DNA from: Gleimia hominis
Lineage (GTDB): Bacteria; Actinomycetota; Actinomycetes; Actinomycetales; Actinomycetaceae
Direction of reading: 5' to 3'
Assembly (NCBI RefSeq): GCF_002871945.2
Contig: NZ_CP126963.1
Span: 372,001 to 436,000 of the forward strand
DNA length: 64,000 nucleotides
Position numbers and translations under genes: made by a program. The number at the start of each line of letters is the position of its first letter. Position 1 is the first letter of the stretch. The notes below the pieces were generated by a model. That model was not told where the DNA came from. It made no database searches and worked only from the letters and a program-made list of their open reading frames with translations. Shown in pieces: positions 56,532 through 64,000 of the stretch.

Positions 56532-57731
56532 ATGCGCGTGTTAGCAGCATTATCAGGTGGGGTAGATTCAGCTGTGGCGGCAGCACGCGCAGTAGATGCC
56601 GGCCACGAGGTCACTGCCGTTCACATGGCCCTGTCGTCGAACCCGCAGTCTTGCCGCGTGGGCGCGCGCGGATGCTGTTCTTTAGAGGATTCAGTGGATG
56701 CGGCGCGGGCTGCTGAGGTACTGGGGATTCCCTATTACGTGTGGGATTTAGCGGAGGAGTTCGAACAAACAGTTGTGGAGGACTTTGTCGAACAGTACCG
56801 CATGGGCCGCACCCCGAACCCGTGTGTGCGGTGCAACGAGTTCGTGAAGTTCCGCGAACTGGCCATACGGGCAAAAGCGCTTGGTTTTGACGCGGTATGC
56901 ACCGGCCATTACGCGCGGATTGAGAACCACAATGGGTACCAGCTGTTGCGCGCCAGGGATTTGGATAAAGACCAAAGCTACGTGCTTGCGGTTATGGGGT
57001 CTGAAGAGCTTGCCCGCGTTATCCTCCCCCTTGGGGACGTGGGGTCGAAAGATGAGGTTCGGGCTGAAGCGGCGGAACGCGGTTTAGGGGTCTCACAAAA
57101 ACCCGACTCGTACGACATCTGCTTTATTCCCGATGGGGACACGCAGGGTTTCTTGCGGGCCAAACTGGGTGAATCCTCCGGTGACATCGTGGATGTCGAA
57201 GGTAACGTTTTGGGCCAGCACCGCGGGTACTTCGAGTACACGGTGGGCCAGCGCAAGGGGTTGGGCATCGACCGACCCGCTGCCGATGGGAAACCGCGCT
57301 ACGTGCTCGAAACCCACCCGCAAAGCAACCAGGTGGTCGTGGGCCCGTCCACCCTGTTGTCTGTAAACGACATTGAGGCGGGTGAGCTCGTGTGGCTCGC
57401 CGCTGACGACGCGGGCGACGTGCGTACCCTCGAACCACACGCGATGGGTACCGATGGGGACGAGGCACTATACGCGCAGATGCGGGCACACGGTAAACCA
57501 CAGTTGATTGAGGAACTCACCGTAACTGATGGGCCCTTGGCAGGCGGGACGGCAAGTGCCTCAGGCATAGAAAAAACGCGGCAAGCCAACCGAAACGAAA
57601 CCGGGGGCGGAAACGTGCGAATTAAACTCAGCGAAACGGTGCGCGGTATCGCAGCGGGGCAGTCCCTGGTGATCTACCGGGGGAATCGGATATTGGCGCA
57701 TTCCGTGATCAACACCGCTTCGCGCAGCTAA
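56532..57731 (+). CDS. mnmA: tRNA-specific 2-thiouridylase MnmA
   Basis: 399 aa enzyme making s2U34 in tRNA-Lys, -Glu and -Gln. PP-loop LAALSGGVDSAVAAARA (SGGVDS at 8-13), catalytic Cys98 in NPCVRCNEFVKF, GHYARI, and second Cys in YDICFIPDGDTQGFL. About 30 residues longer than usual because of a low-conservation insertion before the C-terminus (TASASGIEKTRQANRNETG). GGAGGAGG lies upstream of the ATG at 10-12 bases. Sulfur donor is the preceding desulfurase. Confidence 0.95.
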   Translation: MRVLAALSGGVDSAVAAARAVDAGHEVTAVHMALSSNPQSCRVGARGCCSLEDSVDAARAAEVLGIPYYVWDLAEEFEQTVVEDFVEQYRMGRTPNPCVRCNEFVKFRELAIRAKALGFDAVCTGHYARIENHNGYQLLRARDLDKDQSYVLAVMGSEELARVILPLGDVGSKDEVRAEAAERGLGVSQKPDSYDICFIPDGDTQGFLRAKLGESSGDIVDVEGNVLGQHRGYFEYTVGQRKGLGIDRPAADGKPRYVLETHPQSNQVVVGPSTLLSVNDIEAGELVWLAADDAGDVRTLEPHAMGTDGDEALYAQMRAHGKPQLIEELTVTDGPLAGGTASASGIEKTRQANRNETGGGNVRIKLSETVRGIAAGQSLVIYRGNRILAHSVINTASRS

Positions 57732-57739
57732 GTTAAGAT

Positions 57740-57770
57740 TTGCGTTCCGTAGGTGCAGTTACGCTAAACT
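57740..57770 (+). promoter_or_regulatory. Candidate promoter of tRNA-Leu
   Basis: TTGCGT at 57740-57745 and TAAACT at 57765-57770, 19 bp apart. The -10 ends 12 bases before the tRNA 5' end, predicting a start at about 57777. The -35 spacing is slightly long. Confidence 0.5.
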
Positions 57771-57782
57771 GGTTGAGCCTAA

Positions 57783-57864
57783 GCGCGAGTGGCGGAATTG
57801 GTAGACGCGCTAGATTTAGGTTCTAGTGCCTTCGGGCGTAGGGGTTCAAGTCCCCTCTTGCGCA
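57783..57864 (+). tRNA. tRNA-Leu (anticodon TAG)
   Basis: 82 nt class II tRNA: acceptor GCGCGAG / CTTGCGC (one G-U), anticodon loop TTTAGGT with TAG, a variable stem around GTGCCTTCGGGCGT, and T arm GGGGTTCAAGTCCCC. CCA is not encoded. A T-run terminator follows directly. Confidence 0.96.
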
Positions 57865-57869
57865 CACTT

Positions 57870-57896
57870 AAAACCCCGGTTTAACCGGGGTTTTTC
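57870..57896 (+). terminator. Intrinsic terminator of tRNA-Leu
   Basis: AAAACCCCGG / CCGGGGTTTT stem, TTTAA loop, T-run to 57895. The clearest Rho-independent terminator in the window. Confidence 0.95.
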
Positions 57897-58017
57897 TTGT
57901 GTCGGTTTAAATTAGGTACCGGACGCTTATTGGGTTATGGCCGGCATGAGGGGATAGAGCCGGTTGCCCACTACTCATAAAAATCGCAATCTCACTTGAG
58001 TGTGAGACAATCGAAGC

Positions 58018-58497
58018 ATGAGTAAGGTAGAACTAACTGAGGGGCAAGACGCCCCAGATTTCAAACTAGAATCCACCGAAGGAACAGTAGAACTATCCAC
58101 CGCGGTAGCGAACGCGCAAAACGGCGTTGTCGTCTACTTCTACCCGAAAGCATCCACCCCGGGGTGTACAACGGAAGCCTGCGACTTCAGAGACTCATTA
58201 CAATCCCTGAAATCCGCAGGCTTCACCGTGATTGCCATTAGTTCCGACAAGATGCCGGCCTTAGAAAAGTTTAAGACCAAACAGTCGCTGAACTTCCCGC
58301 TCGCATCCGACCCCGATAAGCGCGTGCAAACCGAATGGGGGACGTGGGGAGAGAAAAAGAACTTCGGCAAACTTATTAAAGGACCGATCCGGTCAACGTT
58401 CGTGGTTGGTAAAGACGGTAAGATCCAGTACGCCCGTTACGGGGTGCGCGCCAAAGGGCACGTGGCCCGCCTGCGCAAGGATCTCGGAATCGACTAG
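58018..58497 (+). CDS. bcp: Thiol peroxidase of the BCP/peroxiredoxin Q family
   Basis: 159 aa thioredoxin-dependent peroxidase. Peroxidatic Cys50 in STPGCTTEACDFRD and Cys55 five residues on, the usual Q-type resolving arrangement; WGEKKNFGKLIKGPIRSTFVVGKDG near the C-terminus. Cytoplasmic detoxification of hydroperoxides. A small palindromic CTCAC...GTGAG lies at about 57992-58007, upstream of the start. Its 3' end overlaps the convergent MbcA-like gene by four bases. Confidence 0.95.
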   Translation: MSKVELTEGQDAPDFKLESTEGTVELSTAVANAQNGVVVYFYPKASTPGCTTEACDFRDSLQSLKSAGFTVIAISSDKMPALEKFKTKQSLNFPLASDPDKRVQTEWGTWGEKKNFGKLIKGPIRSTFVVGKDGKIQYARYGVRAKGHVARLRKDLGID

Positions 58498-58997
58498 CGC
58501 AACCGGCGGGCGTAACGCTCCGCCGCACCTACCACGGTATTCAGTTCTTTTCCGTCTCGCATCCAGTCGGCCGGCGTGACGTTATCCAGATCCGTGTTTG
58601 GAGTTACGAACCAGTGCCCGTTTTCAACGCTAGAGGCCACATCGTAGATGCGTCCCAGCACCTGAGCCATACCGGACACGATTTGGTGGTCGTCCGTTAA
58701 CTGCCACACGGGGTACTTCCACGAACGCGTCCCCATGCGCACCCCCAGCAGACGGTACTCCTTGAGGGCTTTGTTGATTGCTTGGCGCGATATCCCCAGC
58801 CAGTCCACCAGGTCCGCGGTGCCACACGTGGGGCCTACCATGCTGTCTAACGTTGGGCGGGTGTTCACGATGGAGCCGACCATGCGAGCGGCTTCGTCAA
58901 TCGTTTCTTTTGGGATAGCCTCCGTGCGCGCGCGCTGTGTGAGTACCTTACCGATCGAATCCAATAGGTTCTCTTCACTAGGATGGAGATCTCTCAC
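58494..58997 (-). CDS. Xre/MbcA/ParS-like HTH protein without a toxin partner
   Basis: 167 aa. An N-terminal region leads to a helix-turn-helix (LVDWLGISRQAINKALKEYRLLGV) and the C-terminal 50 residues (HWFVTPNTDLDNVTPADWMRDGKELNTVVGAAERYARR) match the layout of the MbcA/ParS toxin-binding domain (DUF2384): tryptophan-phenylalanine, TPN, then a helix ending in Ala/Arg. Such antitoxins normally sit beside RES toxins, but none is adjacent: bcp converges downstream and about 270 bp of empty sequence lies upstream. It may be a stand-alone regulator. Family assignment is by pattern only. Confidence 0.65.
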   Translation of the reverse strand: MRDLHPSEENLLDSIGKVLTQRARTEAIPKETIDEAARMVGSIVNTRPTLDSMVGPTCGTADLVDWLGISRQAINKALKEYRLLGVRMGTRSWKYPVWQLTDDHQIVSGMAQVLGRIYDVASSVENGHWFVTPNTDLDNVTPADWMRDGKELNTVVGAAERYARRLR

Positions 58998-59269
58998 TCG
59001 AAACTACCTTTCAAGCACCAGCAGTGCGGTATTCGTATGTGGCTACTGTGTAAAAGCTCCAGCGAGCCTGGCGTTCCAGGCTACCAGCCGGTTCAGCATA
59101 CGCTTATTTTTGCAGGTGAAGCGCGTTTTTGCTAATCCGCTGCTTGCTATTATTAGCTGCTTCCAACGCCTACAGTGAAGGCAATGAAACCATTAGCTTG
59201 GATTATAGAAGGGGTTAACTGATAGCCACCGGGAGTCATAAAACGGGAACCAGTGATGTGTGATGGGGG
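58998..59269. other. Non-coding stretch between the MbcA-like gene and tRNA-Lys
   Basis: 270 bp with no reading frame that has a ribosome site, no repeats and no strong hairpins. It should contain the promoter of the minus-strand MbcA-like gene. Confidence 0.5.
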
Positions 59270-59342
59270 TGCGCCATGAGGGAATCGAACCCCCAACCCA
59301 CTGGTTAAGAGCCAGTTGCTCTGCCGATTGAGCTAATGGCGC
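59270..59342 (-). tRNA. tRNA-Lys (anticodon CTT), copy 1
   Basis: 73 nt cloverleaf on the minus strand: GCGCCAT/ATGGCGC acceptor, AGCTCAATCGGCAGAGC D arm, anticodon loop CTCTTAA (CTT), T arm GGGGGTTCGATTCCCTC. Identical to the copy 28 bp upstream on the same strand, and transcribed after it. Confidence 0.97.
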
Positions 59343-59370
59343 GTACCAAGCAAGATTAGTGCCTGGTCGG

Positions 59371-59443
59371 TGCGCCATGAGGGAATCGAACCCCCAACCC
59401 ACTGGTTAAGAGCCAGTTGCTCTGCCGATTGAGCTAATGGCGC
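59371..59443 (-). tRNA. tRNA-Lys (anticodon CTT), copy 2
   Basis: Same 73 nt sequence as the tRNA-Lys at 59270-59342. First of the pair in transcription order, with its own promoter at 59456-59485. Two identical Lys-CTT genes in tandem indicate a local duplication. Confidence 0.97.
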
Positions 59444-59455
59444 GTCCGTAGAAAT

Positions 59456-59485
59456 ATCTTACTCACCGGCGTGGATAAACTACAA
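59456..59485 (-). promoter_or_regulatory. Promoter of the tRNA-Lys pair
   Basis: On the minus strand TTGTAG (59485-59480) and TAAGAT (59461-59456), 18 bp apart, with predicted start about six bases before the mature tRNA 5' end at 59443. Good match to a sigma-A type promoter. Confidence 0.65.
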
Positions 59486-59694
59486 ATCACTTTTGTGAGT
59501 TTTGGGGCACATTATTGCCCCGAGGTGGCAGCGGCACATCGAGTGCGTTGGCGTAAACTTGAGTGGTGGGCCGCGCGGATTGCGTATGCACGCCGAGCCG
59601 CATAAAGCTTACTTCTTGAACCGGAAGGAACAATTGCGACTCGTATTTGGACAGTTACGAACGAGTGGGTAGATACAAACCAGTGGGGAGTGCC

Positions 59695-60285
59695 GTGTTG
59701 AAATACCTTGAGGGAAACTCGGTGGCGTCACTAACGCGGCCCCAGCAGATTGTGGTGCTGGTGGCAGGGCTGGTGGGTGCGTTCGCAAGCGTGGCGCTCC
59801 TGCAGTCAGAGTTGGGGGTGCTTTCGGCACCCGAGCAGCGGCTGGGGTGCGATATTAACTCGTTAGTTACCTGCGCTAAATCGCTTGGGTCCGCCCAGGG
59901 GCACGTGCTAGGCGTTCCGAACTCCGTGCTGGGCATCATCGCGTTCACAGCGCTTAGTGTAATCGCGCTGCTGGAACTGCTGGGCACGCAAATACCGCGA
60001 ATCGTCGGGTTGGGAGTTGCCCTTGGGTGCGCGGCTGGGTTCGGGGCAATCGGATGGTTCATCTACGTGTCGGTGGTGCAACTCGGGGTGCTATGCCCCT
60101 ACTGCATGGTTACCTGGTCGGCTGCAATCTGGGTCGGATGCATTTGGGTACCGCGTGCTTTTGAACCGAATCCGAATGCGCGTTTGCTGCGCGGATACTG
60201 GTGGCTCACGGGGATTGCGCTCCATCTCGTGGTAATCCTCGTATTGGTGTTAACCATGATGGATAAAATTCAGGCACTACTGTGA
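59695..60285 (+). CDS. Vitamin K epoxide reductase family protein
   Basis: 196 aa DsbB-like quinone-linked thiol oxidase with about four to five membrane helices. First Cys pair in LGCDINSLVTCAKS and the CxxC redox centre in GVLCPYCMVTWS, the usual VKOR pattern. In actinobacteria VKOR re-oxidises DsbA/MdbA for disulfide formation in exported proteins. I prefer GTG 59695 (GGGGAG four bases upstream) over the in-frame TTG at 59647, which lacks a site. The CDINS spacing is canonical. Confidence 0.87.
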   Translation: MLKYLEGNSVASLTRPQQIVVLVAGLVGAFASVALLQSELGVLSAPEQRLGCDINSLVTCAKSLGSAQGHVLGVPNSVLGIIAFTALSVIALLELLGTQIPRIVGLGVALGCAAGFGAIGWFIYVSVVQLGVLCPYCMVTWSAAIWVGCIWVPRAFEPNPNARLLRGYWWLTGIALHLVVILVLVLTMMDKIQALL

Positions 60286-60397
60286 TCCCTCACAATAGTG
60301 CCCGATTCTGCGTCGTAGCTGTAACTACGGTTCCCTATGAGCTTGCGTTCAAGAAGGTCTGCAGTTTGACGATTCTGCCTGTTAGCAGTCCTGCCGG

Positions 60398-60841
60398 TTA
60401 GTCCAGTTCTGGCGAATCAATTACGATCGGTACGTTGTCCTCATGTCCCATTTCTTTGAGCTGGGCTCGTAGTGCGGATGTGGACGCTTCGAGTTTGCGT
60501 TCAGAAATCTTGCGGGCTTTCGACAGGTCCAGGTCGGCCTCGCAGGTGAGGGGGATGACGTGCATGTGCACGTGCGGGACCTCAAAGCCGGCAATTGTTA
60601 GGCCAGCGCGGTCACATTCGAAGGTCTTTGTTTGTGCCTGGCCGATTAGCTGCGCTACCTTAGCAAGGTGGGCTAGTTCGTCCGTGGGCATCTGTGTCCA
60701 CGCGGAGTATGCTTTGCGCGGTACGACGAGCATGTGCCCGGGGTTAATTGGCTCGTGGGTTGCGAATACGACGCACAAATCGTCGGCGTAAGCGAACTTG
60801 GCGGGTAGGTTTCCGGCGATGATTTCTTCAAAAACAGTCAT
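60398..60841 (-). CDS. HIT family protein
   Basis: 147 aa nucleotide hydrolase/transferase of the histidine-triad superfamily (Hint-like). The triad HVHMHVI occupies residues 90-96; PINPGHMLVVPRKAY is the other hallmark. A longer C-terminal extension (about 40 aa, charged) than Hint1. Substrate unknown. Convergent to the VKOR gene with about 110 bp between, divergent from dps. Confidence 0.92.
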   Translation of the reverse strand: MTVFEEIIAGNLPAKFAYADDLCVVFATHEPINPGHMLVVPRKAYSAWTQMPTDELAHLAKVAQLIGQAQTKTFECDRAGLTIAGFEVPHVHMHVIPLTCEADLDLSKARKISERKLEASTSALRAQLKEMGHEDNVPIVIDSPELD

Positions 60842-61048
60842 GCAGTTAGTGTCTCATTTTTTTCTTTCGCCATTAGGGGACTTAGGGCGGCACCTGTGGA
60901 TACAACCTGCCCGTGATGATAGTCTGGAAGAGTTATAGGGCTTTGAGATACAAAAGCGATCGCAGCTAAATAGTGCATGTAATAACCAAATTGTTTAGGG
61001 AGCGGTCGGTTTTGCCCTCGCAAGTCGATCTCAATAAAGGAGGAGATT

Positions 61049-61495
61049 ATGGCGAAGTTTGACGCAGTAGTTGAAGAATCACTACAGCAAACACTGGTAG
61101 ACCTGATCGAGCTGGAGCTACAGGCAAAGCAGGCTCACTGGAACATTAAGGGCGCACGCTTCCGCGCGTTGCACCTGGCGTTGGATGAGGTTGTTTCTCT
61201 AGTCCGCACCGACCTGGATGAGGTTGCTGAGCGCCTCGCGACAATTGGTGGCAACCCCGATGGCCGCTCCGCTACGGTATCGAAGACCACGTCTTTGGAT
61301 GAGATTGAAAACGGTGACCTCTCCGTAGACAAGACCTACCAGCTGATGGCAGAGAAGGTACAGGCTGTGTGCGATAAGGTTCGGGAGAACCTGGGGGCTG
61401 CCGACGACGCCGATCCGATTACCGGTGACCTACTGATCAGCGTTGTTTCTGGTTTGGAACAGCAGGCCTGGTTCCTGCGTGCGGCCACCGAATAA
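61049..61495 (+). CDS. dps: Dps-type ferritin-like DNA-protecting protein
   Basis: 148 aa dodecamer-forming iron-oxidising protein. Ferroxidase ligands at the subunit interface: QAHWNIKG (His) and LHLALDEVVSLVRTDLDEVAERLATIGG (Asp/Glu). Storage of iron and protection from peroxide, thematically linked to the nearby BCP. AAAGGAGGAGATT precedes the ATG. Hairpins follow the gene. Confidence 0.94.
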   Translation: MAKFDAVVEESLQQTLVDLIELELQAKQAHWNIKGARFRALHLALDEVVSLVRTDLDEVAERLATIGGNPDGRSATVSKTTSLDEIENGDLSVDKTYQLMAEKVQAVCDKVRENLGAADDADPITGDLLISVVSGLEQQAWFLRAATE

Positions 61496-61541
61496 TCGGT
61501 GCAACGCTGCATCTAGCTCGATGATTCTTAGCATAGAGATT

Positions 61542-61564
61542 TAGGTTCTTAGCAAAAGAACCTA
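61542..61564 (+). terminator. Small hairpin after dps
   Basis: TAGGTTCTT / AAGAACCTA, nine perfect base pairs with a five-base loop, about 47 bases after the dps stop. Followed by ATTCAC, so not a classic terminator. Confidence 0.5.
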
Positions 61565-61602
61565 TTCACACGAAATCTAGCTAGGAGTTCGCTAGAAGTT
61601 AC

Positions 61603-61644
61603 AAAGACAGGTAGGGTCCGCTCAAGCGGACCCTACCTGTCTTT
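61603..61644 (+). terminator. Strong terminator between dps and leuS
   Basis: Nineteen-bp perfect stem (61603-61621 with 61626-61644) with a TCAA tetraloop, ending CTTTATTATC. Terminates dps transcription and possibly insulates leuS. Confidence 0.93.
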
Positions 61645-61844
61645 ATTATCATCCGGCTCCGCATAGCTGCTTCTTTTCGGTCTCACGTTTTACTTTGGGA
61701 TTCAAATGCGCCTCGGGGTTAGGCGCTGGCGCAACCCCCCGATCCGAGGGCGGTACCCGGGCGAACCTGCACATGTGGACAGGTATGATGTGGCGGGCGC
61801 ATTGCGGTAGTCTGAGAGGCGTTAATGACCGAGAAGAGGAGAAC

Positions 61845-64000
61845 ATGAGCGAAGCTACGGACACTACTCCCCATCGTTACGACCAGCATTTGGCGGGGGA
61901 GATTGAGCAGCGGTGGCAAGACCAGTGGAAACGTTCAGGAGCGTTCTACGCGGATAACCCCGTGGGTGACCTAGCTGGCTCGCTGGCAAGTAAGAAACCG
62001 TACTACCTGCTTGACATGTTCCCATTCCCGTCCGGCGCTGGCCTGCACGTTGGGCACCCTCTGGGGTATATCGCCACGGACACGATGGCGCGCTACCACC
62101 GGATGAAAGGTGAGAACGTGCTGTACACCATGGGGTTTGACGCGTTTGGTTTACCCGCGGAGCAGTACGCGATCTCCACCGGCCAGCACCCGCGCATAAC
62201 TACGGATCAGAACGTGGCGAACATGCGTCGCCAGCTGCGCCGCATTGGGCTTTCGCACGATTCGCGCCGGTCGTTCCAGACCACGGATTCGGACTACGTG
62301 AAGTGGACGCAGTGGATTTTCCTCAAAATCTACAACTCTTTCTACGACGAGAACGCGGTTGCGCCCGACGGTTCCCAGGGCGCGGCCCGGCCGATTACAC
62401 AGTTGCGTGACGAGTTCGCCTCCGGTGCCCGCGAAACCGGTGGAAAACCTTGGGATCAGATGGATGAGGGGGAGCGCGGGGAACTGCTCGACCAGTACCG
62501 CTTGGCGTACGTGGCAGAAGCGCCCGTCAACTGGTGTCCGGGTTTAGGTACGGTGCTTGCAGATGAGGAAGTTACTAACGAAGGCCGATCTGAACGCGGT
62601 AACTACCCGGTTTTCAAATCTCGGTTGCGCCAGTGGATGATGCGCATAACCGCGTATGCTTCCAGGCTGGCGGATGATCTGGAGACCGTGGATTGGCCAC
62701 ATAAGGTGGTTGCCCAGCAGCGGAACTGGATTGGTCGCTCTCACGGCGCGTACGTGCACTTTGCGGTCGCTCCGGGGCAGGGGAGTGCGCTGGAGCAGTT
62801 GGAAGTGTTTACCACGCGCCCGGACACGCTGTTTGGCGCCACATTCATGGTGGTTGCCCCCGAACACCCGCTTGTTGGTACCGATTCGGTTACCGTGCCA
62901 GATTCTTGGCCTGAGGGCACGCGGGCAGCCTGGACGGGTGGTTACGCTAGCCCGCGTGAAGCGGTGCAGAGTTACCGCGATTGGGCGGCTGCGCGTACGG
63001 AAGAGGAACGCACTGCAGATGGTGGGCAGAAAACCGGGGTGTTCACCGGGGTGTTTGGGACGAACCCGGTGAATGGGAAGCAGATCCCAGTTTTCATTGC
63101 CGACTATGTCCTAATGGGGTACGGCACCGGAGCGATCATGGCGGTGCCAGCTCATGACGAACGTGACTACGAATTTGCGAAGCAGTTCGATCTGGATATT
63201 GTCATCACGATTCAGCCTGGACCGGACCATGAGGAAGGCGCGTGGACGGGCGATGGGCAGATCGTGAACTCTGCCAATGACGCGATTAACCTCAATGGTT
63301 TAGATAAGGCGCATGCGATCGAGAAGGTGACGAAGTGGCTGGATCGCGCCGGAGTGGGCCGCGCCGCTACAACGTTCCGGTTGCGTGACTGGTTGTTCTC
63401 GCGCCAGCGGTACTGGGGGGAGCCGTTCCCAGTGGTTTACGACGAGCAGGGGCGGGCGCATGCTTTACCACAGTCGCATTTACCAGTTACTTTGCCGGAG
63501 GTAGATGACTTCCGTCCGCGCACATTCGACCCGGATGATGCGAACTCTTCGCCCGAAGCGTCGCTCGGCCGGGCACGCGACTGGGTGGAGGTGGAGCTGG
63601 ACCTCGGGGACGGATTAAAAACCTACCGCCGGGATACGAATACAATGCCGAACTGGGCGGGGTCCTGCTGGTACGAACTGCGGTACGCAGATCCTCATAA
63701 TGAAGAAATGCTGATTGATCCGCAAAACGAGCAGTACTGGATGGGGCCGCGCCGCGACGGGGAATCTGGTGGTACGGACCTGTACGTTGGGGGTGTGGAG
63801 CATGCGGTGCTGCACTTACTGTACGCGCGGTTCTGGCATAAGGTACTGTTCGACCTCGGCTATGTGTCTTCTTCAGAGCCGTTCCACAAGCTCTTCAACC
63901 AGGGGTACGTGCAGGGCTACGCGTTCACAGATGCGCGCGGTCAGTACGTGCCCGCCGCTGAGGTTGAGGGGGATGAGCAAACCGGCTGGACGTACCGGGG
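61845..64000 (+). CDS. leuS: Leucyl-tRNA synthetase (5' part)
   Basis: First 718 codons of a class Ia synthetase, open to the right edge. HIGH region in [23 protein letters not shown], editing CP1 domain with [18 protein letters not shown] and [16 protein letters not shown] visible. ATG 61845 follows AGAGGAG. The KMSKS loop should lie beyond the window. Confidence 0.96.
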   Translation, partial: MSEATDTTPHRYDQHLAGEIEQRWQDQWKRSGAFYADNPVGDLAGSLASKKPYYLLDMFPFPSGAGLHVGHPLGYIATDTMARYHRMKGENVLYTMGFDAFGLPAEQYAISTGQHPRITTDQNVANMRRQLRRIGLSHDSRRSFQTTDSDYVKWTQWIFLKIYNSFYDENAVAPDGSQGAARPITQLRDEFASGARETGGKPWDQMDEGERGELLDQYRLAYVAEAPVNWCPGLGTVLADEEVTNEGRSERGNYPVFKSRLRQWMMRITAYASRLADDLETVDWPHKVVAQQRNWIGRSHGAYVHFAVAPGQGSALEQLEVFTTRPDTLFGATFMVVAPEHPLVGTDSVTVPDSWPEGTRAAWTGGYASPREAVQSYRDWAAARTEEERTADGGQKTGVFTGVFGTNPVNGKQIPVFIADYVLMGYGTGAIMAVPAHDERDYEFAKQFDLDIVITIQPGPDHEEGAWTGDGQIVNSANDAINLNGLDKAHAIEKVTKWLDRAGVGRAATTFRLRDWLFSRQRYWGEPFPVVYDEQGRAHALPQSHLPVTLPEVDDFRPRTFDPDDANSSPEASLGRARDWVEVELDLGDGLKTYRRDTNTMPNWAGSCWYELRYADPHNEEMLIDPQNEQYWMGPRRDGESGGTDLYVGGVEHAVLHLLYARFWHKVLFDLGYVSSSEPFHKLFNQGYVQGYAFTDARGQYVPAAEVEGDEQTGWTYR

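Larger units (their letters stand above)
61496..61844 (+). other. Intergenic region dps / leuS
   Basis: 349 bp without a gene. It holds a 9 bp hairpin (61542-61564), the very strong hairpin at 61603-61644, and a candidate -10 TATGAT (61784-61789) giving a leader of about 50 nt for leuS. A GGCGGTACC stretch at 61749-61757 faintly recalls a T-box core but lacks the required UGGN. Confidence 0.5.

Noticed and set aside
59193..59402. 69 aa minus-strand frame over the tRNA-Lys genes
   Set aside because: Repeat-derived reading frame across two tRNAs; not protein coding.
61640..61844. T-box riboswitch before leuS
   Set aside because: GGCGGTACC resembles the T-box core, but the acceptor-pairing UGGN is CGGT, no stem I with a specifier loop is apparent, and no antiterminator pairing was found.

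Overview
The window is a chromosomal segment of a moderately high-GC actinobacterium. Indicators are the fused E1/E2 2-oxoglutarate dehydrogenase/decarboxylase (Kgd), the NucS/EndoMS mismatch endonuclease, a long AtpH delta subunit, Rho with a basic N-terminal insertion, a DUF2550 protein next to the ATP synthase operon, a VKOR-type thiol oxidase, the GlgE alpha-glucan pathway, and frequent GTG/TTG starts. Gene content and the DMSO-reductase-like subunits suggest a facultative or anaerobic member near Actinomycetaceae. The genus cannot be named from sequence reading alone.

Layout. 1-3483: electron-transfer (DmsB) and membrane (DmsC, partial) subunits of a DMSO-reductase-type enzyme, with molybdopterin genes DUF6457-moaE (+) and moaD, moaA (-). 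3620-8017: a degenerate SGNH-fold protein and kgd. 8331-12558: two CNNM/CBS membrane proteins, an M23 peptidase and a glycerophosphodiester phosphodiesterase. 12594-16663: tRNA-Arg, a polar amino acid ABC transporter, an aldo/keto reductase and rpiB. 16760-22217: argS-lysA-hom-thrB (aspartate-family amino acids). 22533-28560: rho, rpmE with a structured leader, prfA, prmC, tsaC and a WecA-like transferase. 28547-36305: atpI-atpBEFHAGDC and DUF2550. 36360-38799: nucS, a small zinc-ribbon-like protein and a DivIVA-like coiled-coil protein. 39022-41940: an uncharacterised envelope operon (membrane protein, Tat-type lipoprotein, cysteine-less thioredoxin/TPR protein). 42078-53204: minus-strand glucan/trehalose block glgB, mak, treS (frameshifted), glgE, then trpS and glgX. 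53477-57731: etfB-etfA-cysteine desulfurase-mnmA. 57783-64000: tRNA-Leu, bcp, an orphan MbcA/ParS-like regulator, two identical tRNA-Lys genes, VKOR, HIT, Dps and the 5' part of leuS.

How it fits together. The Moco genes can supply the molybdoenzyme whose B and C subunits lie beside them. GlgE, Mak and GlgB, with TreS, form the maltose-1-phosphate route from trehalose to branched alpha-glucan, and GlgX trims the glucan. The treS copy here carries a single-base frameshift.

No prophage, insertion sequence, CRISPR array, rRNA or obvious defence island was seen. The most distinctive non-genic pattern is a recurrent set of short direct duplications (16-30 bp) at gene ends or starts: moaE tail, gdpD start, inside hom, after nucS, after the thioredoxin-like gene, before glgX, and after the cysteine desulfurase gene. 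The other points worth checking are the treS frameshift, the SGNH protein lacking all its catalytic residues, the orphan MbcA-like regulator, and the unknown envelope operon.
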